Assembly (NCBI GenBank): GCA_025449675.1 | Contig: JANWIX010000064.1 | Span: 1-34,626 of the forward strand | Direction: 5' to 3' | Length of the DNA stretch: 34,626 nt | From: Nitrososphaera sp. | Lineage (GTDB): Archaea; Thermoproteota; Nitrososphaeria; Nitrososphaerales; Nitrososphaeraceae | Part shown: positions 9,609 through 17,458 of the stretch, in pieces | Layout of the letters: the number at the start of each line of letters is the position of its first letter | Numbering within the stretch: the first letter of the stretch is position 1 | Position numbers and translations under genes: made by a program | Notes under the pieces: model-generated | The model's database searches: none | The model's input: only the letters and a program-made list of their open reading frames with translations | What the model was told of the DNA's origin: nothing

Positions 9609-9650
9609 CTTACCTTTCTTCATCTAGTTACAAATGGTGAAGGTGAAATA

Positions 9651-10001
9651 GTGCATAAAGTGGCGATATTTGTATTTGCAGACACTGGAGCAAACGAAGG
9701 TTTGGGCCGCGTCGTGAACGCATTAGAGACAGCAAAGGAATTCAAAAATGATGAAGTGCGACTCTACTTCGATGGTACTGGTACCAAATGGCCAGCAGAA
9801 TTAGCTGAAGAGGATCATATAGCGCACAAGCTGTACGAATCCATGACGGGCAAGGTCGCAGGAGCCTGTTCATTCTGTGCAGCGGCGTTTGGGGCAACAG
9901 AGTCGATCAAGAAGGCTCGCATCCAACTTGTAGGCGAATTCGATGACCACATCAGTGTAAAGGGACTCCTTTCAGCCGGATTTCATATCATGAATTTCTA
10001 A
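9651..10001 (+). CDS. DsrE/DsrF-like family protein
   Basis: 116 aa; KVAIFVFADTGANEGLGRVVNALETAKEF... and GACSFCAAAFGA; compact DsrE-like alpha/beta pattern. Confidence 0.75.
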   Translation: MHKVAIFVFADTGANEGLGRVVNALETAKEFKNDEVRLYFDGTGTKWPAELAEEDHIAHKLYESMTGKVAGACSFCAAAFGATESIKKARIQLVGEFDDHISVKGLLSAGFHIMNF

Positions 10002-10147
10002 AAGATATTCCCGGCTCAGGACCATTTTCATTTTCTTAAATGTAAGAGAAAGCCTTTAGGCACAAGAACGGATACATGATTTCGAATAGTGGGTTTATTA
10101 GTTGCCTGTAACGGTTTACGTGCACTAATCAACCAAACCCGGCAAAT

Positions 10148-10318
10148 GTGGTAAAAAATCTAACTGAAGCCATTAACCAAGGTAGTCTGGATAAAGCGCT
10201 GAGGGAATTGTGGCCTGACTTTGTGGTTGCAATACATCAATCAGATGTTAGGTATGTCCTTTACAAAATCGATACTTCGGCAAAACCGTCCCTATGCAAA
10301 TACTTATATTCGTTTTAA
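10148..10318 (+). pseudogene. Small ORF or gene remnant of unknown function (GTG start)
   Basis: Reads VVKNLTEAINQGSLDKALRELWPDFVVAIHQSDVRYVLYKIDTSAKPSLCKYLYSF*; coding-like composition but its 3' end overlaps the rps24e promoter. Confidence 0.25.
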
Positions 10319-10336
10319 AAGGCAATTTGCTTCGCT

Positions 10337-10738
10337 TTGTCCACTCAGGAGGTTGTAACTTTAGAAGATCGCAGGAATTCGCTGATGAACAGGCGCGAAG
10401 TCAAGGCGCTGTTCAGAGGGGCCGCCGGCAAGATCAAGCGGACCGAAGCGGTAGAAAAAATGGCTGCCCAGCTTTCGGTTGACAAGAAACAGATTATCCC
10501 GATAAACCTGATCTGCGAAACCGGAATGACCGACGTTCACGCAATATTCTACGTTTATGACGACGAAAAAGTTGCCGGGAAGCAGCTCCCGCGCTACAGG
10601 ATGCTCAGGACGCTTCCAAAGGAGGAAAGAAAAAAGATACTGGATGATGAAAAGGCGGCAAAGCTCAAGGCGAAGCAGGAATCCGCGGCATCAAAGGGCG
10701 GCAGCACTGCCGCGGCTGGCGGGGGTAAGAAAAAGTAA
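10337..10738 (+). CDS. rps24e: 30S ribosomal protein S24e
   Basis: 133 aa; LEDRRNSLMNRREVKALFRGAAGKIKRTEAVEKMA... KKQIIPINLICETGMTDVHAIFYVYDDEK; TTG start. Confidence 0.93.
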   Translation: MSTQEVVTLEDRRNSLMNRREVKALFRGAAGKIKRTEAVEKMAAQLSVDKKQIIPINLICETGMTDVHAIFYVYDDEKVAGKQLPRYRMLRTLPKEERKKILDDEKAAKLKAKQESAASKGGSTAAAGGGKKK

Positions 10739-10944
10739 TGGCTGACAAAAAGGCTGCAAAAGGCGAGGTTTCCGTCTACAAGTTCTACAAGGTGCAGGGC
10801 GACAAGGTAACCCGAACAAAGAGGGACTGCCCGCGTTGTGGGAAAGGAGTGTTCATGGCGGAACACAAGGACAGGCTTACCTGCGGCAGGTGCGGCTTTA
10901 CGGAATTCACCCACAAGGAACAGGCCAAGAAGGTCAAAAAGTAA
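10738..10944 (+). CDS. rps27ae: 30S ribosomal protein S27ae
   Basis: 68 aa; CPRCGKGVFMAEHKDRLTCGRCGFTEF zinc ribbon; start overlaps the rps24e stop (TAATG). Confidence 0.95.
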   Translation: MADKKAAKGEVSVYKFYKVQGDKVTRTKRDCPRCGKGVFMAEHKDRLTCGRCGFTEFTHKEQAKKVKK

Positions 10945-10945
10945 C

Positions 10946-12598
10946 CTATTTCACAATATCTCGTAGTTCCTTCTTGATGGCCCGCGCCACAGACGGAACC
11001 AGCACAGGATAGAACGATTCTATGTATCGCCTGCTTTTTGACAGCGAGCTTACCTTCGAGCTATCTGTTGCAACGTCAAGGTAGCCGCGCAAGAATGCCC
11101 TGGTTATTCTCGTGGCGGCAGAAATGTTTCGCGTTGTCTTTAGTCCCCAGCTCAGGAACTCTGCGAGGTCCCAGACCTGATCGCCGGAATCAAAGACAAA
11201 CTGCTCCAGGTCTGTAAAGCAGAGACCGCTCTCGCTTACTATCACATTTTTCGGTTTGATGTTGCCCAGGCTTGCTCCAGCGTTGTGGATCCTAGCAACT
11301 TGGGAGCCGGCTTTGGCCAGCAGGTAAAGCTCGTCGTTTCCCTTTATGCAGCTCCTTATCACATCGGCAAGAGTTCTCCCCTCCACAAATCGTGTGACAA
11401 GCAGCTTTCTATCCAGGACTATGGTCTCTATCGCAGGCGCGCAAAGTCCAAGGCCCCGGACGTACCTGATAGCCTTGTATTCAGACCCGAGTCTTGAAAT
11501 CGGGTCTACCTTGAAACGCTTTATCGGCGCGGTCCAGAGGCTCAGAGCTGCCCACTTTACTGACTTTGTCTTTGCAAGATCCTTTACCACGATCTTGTAG
11601 TCGCCAGAGTCCGTACGCAGGATGTGCAGGACGGTCCTGCTGTTTACGTTTCCAAGCCGGCGTTTTCGTAAAACTGAAAAATTCTTGATCCCGCGAAAAG
11701 CCATCAGGTCTTCGAGCCAGTCCTTGCTCTCAGCTACGAGCTTGCCCTCTGCGAGCTGCCAGTATTCGCGTCTCGGATATTCCATGAACGCTGGAAGCTC
11801 AATTTGCTGCCTGGCATGGCGCCTGATCTTTGACTCGGCCTCCTTGATGGCGAGATGGTAGATCCTTCTTCCCGCGTATGTCTGGACTACATACGAACTG
11901 AATTCCTGCAAGCTCTTCGTCAGCTTTAGTTTGATCCTGTCCCTGTGAACAGTAACGCGCTTTTCGGAAATCTGCAAGAGATCGTCACTTCGGGAGAACA
12001 GCTGGCTATCTCCGGAAATAATGTCATGAAGTGCGCTGCGGTAGCCCGCGAGTGCGAAATTCAAGTTGCGCTTTGCTTCCGGCCCGGCGTAGGTCTTGTA
12101 GTAGCTGTAGACGGCGCTGGGGTAGAGCGACATCCTCCGCTTTATCTTGGCAAACGCGATGTATTCCAGCGGAAACGTAATCTCGGTGCCGAGGATTCCA
12201 GTAGAATTCACGATGTTCTCCAGCTCCTCGAGGATCACCCTTCGCTTGTAAGCACGCTCTATGGAATCGAGCATTTCGGCATTAATTACCGGTTCGTAGA
12301 TATGCAAGAGCCGGCCGGCTGCAAACTCGCCCAGCAATCCACGCCGGGCGTCAGCTTCTATCGAACGGCGGCTTACTGCGAGGGCTGAAACGTCGATCCC
12401 GGACTCGCGCAGGTAGACGTACTTTATGGCGTACGGATATTCTTCGAGGACCAGGAACAAGTCGATGTCGCTATCAGGCCGCGAATAGCCTGCCGCCTTT
12501 GAGCCATAGATGCATGCGGCAGCTACCTTGCGGCCTTTTGCGACCTTGTCAATGCATTTCTTTATTGCGGAAAGTTCTTTCGGCGAGAGGCTAGACAT
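10946..12598 (-). CDS. Nucleotidyltransferase domain fused to a Bud32/RIO-like kinase-fold domain
   Basis: 550 aa; N-terminal YGSKAAGYSRPDSDIDLFLVLE (GS...DxD NTase); C-terminal KIVVKD, GSEYKAIRYV, HNAGASLGNIKPKNVIV, FTDLEQF, DQVWDLAEFL kinase-like motifs. Confidence 0.75.
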   Translation of the reverse strand: MSSLSPKELSAIKKCIDKVAKGRKVAAACIYGSKAAGYSRPDSDIDLFLVLEEYPYAIKYVYLRESGIDVSALAVSRRSIEADARRGLLGEFAAGRLLHIYEPVINAEMLDSIERAYKRRVILEELENIVNSTGILGTEITFPLEYIAFAKIKRRMSLYPSAVYSYYKTYAGPEAKRNLNFALAGYRSALHDIISGDSQLFSRSDDLLQISEKRVTVHRDRIKLKLTKSLQEFSSYVVQTYAGRRIYHLAIKEAESKIRRHARQQIELPAFMEYPRREYWQLAEGKLVAESKDWLEDLMAFRGIKNFSVLRKRRLGNVNSRTVLHILRTDSGDYKIVVKDLAKTKSVKWAALSLWTAPIKRFKVDPISRLGSEYKAIRYVRGLGLCAPAIETIVLDRKLLVTRFVEGRTLADVIRSCIKGNDELYLLAKAGSQVARIHNAGASLGNIKPKNVIVSESGLCFTDLEQFVFDSGDQVWDLAEFLSWGLKTTRNISAATRITRAFLRGYLDVATDSSKVSSLSKSRRYIESFYPVLVPSVARAIKKELRDIVK

Positions 12599-13313
12599 AG
12601 CCGTTTCTTTTCTTTCGGAGCTTTACGCTTTCAAACTCGGAAATCTTGTCCCTGACTGCCTGGTCCACCTGGAGCCGGGCCATAGCCTCTATTGGGATCT
12701 TGATTACGTTGGCGTCTATAGGCACTCTGGTGGTGGAAAGGCGTTTGTTCATCCAGAGCTTGATTGCCTTGTCTTCGAGCTTGAAGTCCCGAAAGCCTTC
12801 CGGAAAGCGGGTGGTGATGTGCTTTACCAGCGTAGGATCGGACTTGAAGACTGCCCTTTCTTCAAGCAACCGTCCCGAGTCGGCATATGTCCCTTCGAAA
12901 AGAGTGCTAGACACCTCATCGGATATCACCCTCATCTTTACTATCCTGCTCACAAGTTCAAGATAGTGCATGAATTCGTGAGCCAGAATCGCATGTATCG
13001 TCCCCTTTAGGCCGTACGCGATGAGCGGAGCAGTCACCTGCACGACGACTCTCAACAGCCTGTCATCGCCCACAACCGGTATCGTCCTTGCAAAGAAAAT
13101 GCCCATGTGGGTAAACTCTACGGCCGACGTTGAAACGACCAGGCTCGGCTCGACGTAAAAGTATGGGTACTTTAAGCCTGACGCTTGCTCAACCCTCCTG
13201 ATGCCTTCCTCCACTAGCGGGAATCTTTTAACTATCATGTCATGGATTCTCTGGGGGATCTCGCGCGCTGCAAGGGCGTTTCGAACCTTGTAGAGCGGAT
13301 CAAAGCTGCTCAT
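12591..13313 (-). CDS. Putative zinc metallopeptidase-like protein
   Basis: 240 aa; HAILAHEFMHYLEL (HExxH); overlaps the downstream NTase/kinase gene by 8 nt. Confidence 0.7.
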   Translation of the reverse strand: MSSFDPLYKVRNALAAREIPQRIHDMIVKRFPLVEEGIRRVEQASGLKYPYFYVEPSLVVSTSAVEFTHMGIFFARTIPVVGDDRLLRVVVQVTAPLIAYGLKGTIHAILAHEFMHYLELVSRIVKMRVISDEVSSTLFEGTYADSGRLLEERAVFKSDPTLVKHITTRFPEGFRDFKLEDKAIKLWMNKRLSTTRVPIDANVIKIPIEAMARLQVDQAVRDKISEFESVKLRKKRNGYV

Positions 13314-13353
13314 TCTTTAGCTGCTGACAATTTGCCCCGCTGAGACAAAAATG

Positions 13354-14466
13354 TTACTGAAGTTCTACATCCAGGATGTCAAACCTTACGCATTCGCATT
13401 TGCACCCAAGGACTTCAGAGATGTTTGGTTTCATGTACTCCTCGCCCCCGACAAACTGCTTTATCATGAGCCCGCCATCTGCTACCACAGTCAGCACGAG
13501 ATTGTTAGAATCAATCCTGCGAACGCTTGCAGAACGGATCCGCTTTGTAGCCATTTTCGACCGGTTACGGTAGCTCACTTCCCTGCCTGCAAGTTCCCTG
13601 AGCGCTTGCAGTTCCTTTTTCGTCAGGTTCTTGTCGCACCTGATATGAATTCTTGTCTTGACAATAAAGCGAGGCTGGGTGGTAGGTAGTTCGTCTACCG
13701 TGGACAAGATTGCCTGGACCCCATTGCCCCTGATTGTTATTTTTCTAAAGTTTCTTTTTCGCGGGTCGGAAACTCGCGCATAGAACGGCCGGCCCTTGCC
13801 CAGCACTTGGCTGTTCTGGTCTTCACTTCCAATCCATGAAAATCTTGGCGTTATCCCCTTGGTTATTGCCATCAGCTTTTTTGCGATCACGCCTTCGATG
13901 CTATCGTAACCCGAGAGCCCGGAATGATTGCAGGAGCCGCAACCCTTGCCCTCGCAATCGGGACACCTGTCCTGCTTTTGAGGCATTCCCGATGCCTTCT
14001 TTGTGTACCGGCCGGCAAGTGCTAGCGGCCTGGACTTGGCCGTTACATCAATACTATTTTCCTTGTCAATGGCCAGGCTTATCGTAATATCTGGCCTTAG
14101 ATAATCGACCTTTCCCCTAGTCTGCCTGGCGAGCCTCATTCCAAGCTCCCTTGTCAGCTGGTTCTTTACGCTTTCCATGCCGCGTATCTTTAGCCTTGCC
14201 CTTAGCGCGTCCTCCCTCTCGTAGATCTGGGTGGGTAGCGTGGCGCCAACAAGAAAAGTGTCAAACTCGTAGTCGCAAATGGCAGTCTTGATCTTTTCTG
14301 TCAGAGAATCCAGCTTTTCCATTAGACCCCTGCAGATAAAGCAAGGTTGGCTCAGTTTCGTTCGCGCAATGGCCCCTTGCCTTTCAGAGCAGCGATTGCA
14401 GAGCCTGTACTGCTTTAGCTGCGCGGCAAGGGAATTTCTGTCATGAGCCAAGACCAAGCCTTCCAA
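13354..14466 (-). CDS. pus10: tRNA pseudouridine synthase Pus10
   Basis: 370 aa; N-terminal CNRC...CFICRG zinc site, GSEDQNSQVLGKGRPFYARVSDPRKR, C-terminal Pus10-like domain. Confidence 0.88.
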   Translation of the reverse strand: MEGLVLAHDRNSLAAQLKQYRLCNRCSERQGAIARTKLSQPCFICRGLMEKLDSLTEKIKTAICDYEFDTFLVGATLPTQIYEREDALRARLKIRGMESVKNQLTRELGMRLARQTRGKVDYLRPDITISLAIDKENSIDVTAKSRPLALAGRYTKKASGMPQKQDRCPDCEGKGCGSCNHSGLSGYDSIEGVIAKKLMAITKGITPRFSWIGSEDQNSQVLGKGRPFYARVSDPRKRNFRKITIRGNGVQAILSTVDELPTTQPRFIVKTRIHIRCDKNLTKKELQALRELAGREVSYRNRSKMATKRIRSASVRRIDSNNLVLTVVADGGLMIKQFVGGEEYMKPNISEVLGCKCECVRFDILDVELQ

Positions 14467-15814
14467 GGAACCCTCCCCCTCTTCCTTTGTTGCGCTTCAT
14501 GAAATCCTTGGAATCATTGTAATGTTTTATCATCGCCTTGATCTCGCTTTCCGGCAGGCCGGAGCCCCTGGCTATCCGCTTTCTACGTGATTCGTTGACG
14601 GTGTCTGGCTCTTTCTTTTCTGCCTTTGTCATGGACTGGATAATAAATCGCCACCTCTCCATCCTCACCTGCATTGCATCCAGCTGGTCCTCCTTTACCA
14701 TTCCAGAAAGCCCCGGAAGATTGTCAAGGACATTTTTGAACCCGAGCTTGCTCGCTGAATCAAGTTGCGCGTAAAAGTCCTCTATCGTGAAATTCCCCTT
14801 CATTATCCTCTTGGCCTGGTTTTCGTCGGCCTGCACCTCGAGGTTCTTTGCCATTTCGAGCAGAGCCTTTATGTCGCCCATTCCAAGCAGCCTACCTACA
14901 AACCGCGTAGGGGAGAACTGCTCCAGATCGTCGATCCTCTCGCCGGTGCCGATGAACAGCACCTTGGCCCCGGTCGCTGCGGACGCAGCGAGCGCGCCGC
15001 CGCCTTTGGCCGTGCCGTCAAGTTTGGTAAGGACAATGCCTCCCACCGGCGCTGCCTTGTGGAAAGCCTCCGCCTGCTTGAAGGCTCCCTGGCCTATTGT
15101 TCCGTCGATAACGAGAAGAACAAGTTCAGGCGTCACCACCTTGTACATGTCATTCATTTCCTGCAGGAGGCCCTCCTCCTCCTTGTGCCTCCCGGCAGTA
15201 TCAATGATAACTACATCCAGGTTCTGCGCCTCAAAGTGTTTCAGCCCTTTTCTTGCTATCGCGACAGCATCCTTGTTCTCTTCTTCGCCATAGACCTCGA
15301 CGCCTGTCTTGCTGCAGTTCATTTTCAGCTGGGTAAGCGCTCCCGGACGCCAGGTGTCCGCACCTATCACCCCTACCCTGTAGCCATGCTTTGTAAGCCA
15401 CCTTGACAGCTTGGCAGTAACCGTGGTCTTGCCGCTGCCCTGGATTCCTAGCATGAGCACGACATTCCGCTTGCCAGGTTTGAAGAACGAAGTGGCAGCC
15501 GAATGGTCATCTTCGGGCGACTTGTCTATTGTCTTGATAGTTTCTCCAGAATATCCAAGCATCTTGGCCAGCTCGCCGTACAGGATCGTGATGATGTGGT
15601 CCTTGCGCGAAAGGCCCTTTGGCGGCTGCTCGTTGAGGGCGCGCTCTTTTAGGGTGTCAGTGATTGACTTTACAATGGTGATCTTTACGTCTGAAAGTAT
15701 GAGTGCCCTCTGCAGATCCCTGCACAGGGAATCGATGAGCTCTTCGTTAATGTCAGACGCGCCCGTGATCTTTTTCAGGGCACCTCGCAGGTCGTCACGA
15801 AGCTTTTCAAACAT
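14441..15814 (-). CDS. srp54: Signal recognition particle 54 kDa protein
   Basis: 457 aa; GIQGSGKTTVTAKLSRWL, ADTWRPGALTQL, DTAGRHKEEE, LTKLDGTAKGGGAL. Confidence 0.97.
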   Translation of the reverse strand: MFEKLRDDLRGALKKITGASDINEELIDSLCRDLQRALILSDVKITIVKSITDTLKERALNEQPPKGLSRKDHIITILYGELAKMLGYSGETIKTIDKSPEDDHSAATSFFKPGKRNVVLMLGIQGSGKTTVTAKLSRWLTKHGYRVGVIGADTWRPGALTQLKMNCSKTGVEVYGEEENKDAVAIARKGLKHFEAQNLDVVIIDTAGRHKEEEGLLQEMNDMYKVVTPELVLLVIDGTIGQGAFKQAEAFHKAAPVGGIVLTKLDGTAKGGGALAASAATGAKVLFIGTGERIDDLEQFSPTRFVGRLLGMGDIKALLEMAKNLEVQADENQAKRIMKGNFTIEDFYAQLDSASKLGFKNVLDNLPGLSGMVKEDQLDAMQVRMERWRFIIQSMTKAEKKEPDTVNESRRKRIARGSGLPESEIKAMIKHYNDSKDFMKRNKGRGGGFLGRLGLGS

Positions 15815-15819
15815 GGCCG

Positions 15820-16542
15820 CTACTTTTCTACTAGTGCAGCTTCCAATATTTCAAATATTCCCCGCTGGCCGTCCCATTGCACGCTAGCGCGCCTTATGTC
15901 GAGCCTCTTTTGGAAGAGCGGGCAATCGATGACAAGGGTTTCAGCCTCGCCTCCTTCAAAAGTTAGGTTGAAGCCGTGCTTTTTGCCAAGTGATGCCAGC
16001 CTTGTCAAAGACTCTTTGTCCAGGGTAGCACCTAACCATTCTTTTCCTAGGCCCATGGCAGAAACGCCTACGATCAAGATCTTGTAGCCGCTTTCTACCA
16101 GTTCGTTCATGTACTCGGTGGGATCAGAGTGCCAGAGGGGCGCGACCGGCTCGAGCTCATGGTCTTTGCAGACTTGCTCAAATGCCTGTTTTTGGTACAA
16201 GCTGGATATCCCTCCATAAAGGACTCCCTCAATATTGTACATGGCCTTCGCCTGCGCGATGGATTCGCCAAGCGCCTTCATTTCGTCTTCCTTGGTTCCT
16301 CCAGCCACCGGACGATCAATTGCCGGGATCTGCATCGCGTCTGCAAGGTATTTTGTGATATGGCTGTTGGGATAATGGAATAGCGGGCTGTCGTCGGCAG
16401 CCGGGTGCATGGTTAGGAGGCACACGACCTTGTGGCCAAGCTGTTCAGCCCGGTGGATCGAAAAAGTGCTGTCCTTGCCGCCGGAATAGAGCGAAGCCAG
16501 CTTCACGGGTGAAGAGCTGCCCAGTTTGGGCATTAAACTCAT
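15820..16542 (-). CDS. dph6: Diphthine-ammonia ligase (Dph6) / ATP-PPase family
   Basis: 240 aa; LYSGGKDSTFSIHRA PP-loop, EGVLYGGISSLYQKQAFEQVC, GGEAETLVIDCPLF. Confidence 0.88.
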   Translation of the reverse strand: MSLMPKLGSSSPVKLASLYSGGKDSTFSIHRAEQLGHKVVCLLTMHPAADDSPLFHYPNSHITKYLADAMQIPAIDRPVAGGTKEDEMKALGESIAQAKAMYNIEGVLYGGISSLYQKQAFEQVCKDHELEPVAPLWHSDPTEYMNELVESGYKILIVGVSAMGLGKEWLGATLDKESLTRLASLGKKHGFNLTFEGGEAETLVIDCPLFQKRLDIRRASVQWDGQRGIFEILEAALVEK

Positions 16543-16591
16543 TCGATTAGCCGCTAATTGTTTATATCCTCACACTGACCCGAGTCTAGTA

Positions 16592-17404
16592 TTGGACTTG
16601 TTGCTTGAGGCAAGGAACCTCAAAAAGTATTTTCCGGTCAAAAAAAGCCTGTGGCAACTGATGCAAAGGGGAGGACAGGAATACGTGAATGCCGTTGACG
16701 ACGTCAGTTTCACTCTTCAAAAAGGCAAGGTGCTTGTCATCGCTGGAGAGTCCGGTTCGGGCAAGACTACGGTTGCCAGGCTTGTGATGAGGGCTATTGA
16801 CGCTGACAGCGGCTCGATAATTTTCGAAGGCAAGGATGTAACGCACTACAACGGAGAACAGCTGAAGGACTTTCGCGCTGCGGTCCACATGGTCTACCAG
16901 GATCCATACACGTCCATGAACCCGCGCATGAAGATCTTTGAAATTCTGATGGAGCCAGTTGCAATACACGACAGGGCAAGTACAAAAGAAGCCAGGGCAG
17001 CAAAGGTCCATAGCGCCCTTCGAGAAGTTAGCCTCGATCCAGAAAAGATCTCTCGCAAGCTGCCGCATGCCCTTTCCGGCGGCGAAAGGCAGAGAGTGGC
17101 GCTTGCAAGGGCCCTAGTGCTTCGACCAAGGCTTATCGTCGCCGACGAACCTGTGTCAATGCTGGATGTATCCATCAGGGGAGAGATATTGGGGCTCATG
17201 CAGACGCTCAAGGAAAAGTTTGGCATTTCATACATTTACATAACGCACGACCTTTCGACCGCCCGCTATGTTGGCGATGACCTTGCAATAATGAAGGCCG
17301 GCAAGATAGTCGAAATGGGCCCCATTGATAAGGTGCTGGCCAACCCGGTTCACCCCTACACAAAGCAGCTCATCAGCGCGATCCCAGAGATAAAATCCCA
17401 GTAG
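16592..17404 (+). CDS. Oligopeptide/dipeptide-type ABC transporter ATP-binding protein (OppF/DppF-like)
   Basis: GESGSGKTT Walker A, LSGGERQRVALARAL signature, LIVADEPVSMLD; start placed at TTG 16592, about 27 bp after TATA-like TTTATATCC (track ORF starts at 16526). Confidence 0.92.
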   Translation: MDLLLEARNLKKYFPVKKSLWQLMQRGGQEYVNAVDDVSFTLQKGKVLVIAGESGSGKTTVARLVMRAIDADSGSIIFEGKDVTHYNGEQLKDFRAAVHMVYQDPYTSMNPRMKIFEILMEPVAIHDRASTKEARAAKVHSALREVSLDPEKISRKLPHALSGGERQRVALARALVLRPRLIVADEPVSMLDVSIRGEILGLMQTLKEKFGISYIYITHDLSTARYVGDDLAIMKAGKIVEMGPIDKVLANPVHPYTKQLISAIPEIKSQ

Positions 17405-17458
17405 CAACAAGCATCTCAACATGAAAAACATATTAATGCAGAACTGACCCTAATCATA

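Noticed and set aside
14765-15887. Plus-strand ORFs of 158-213 aa opposite srp54
   Set aside because: Fully antisense to the strongly supported srp54 gene; Ser/Leu/Arg-rich shadow translations.
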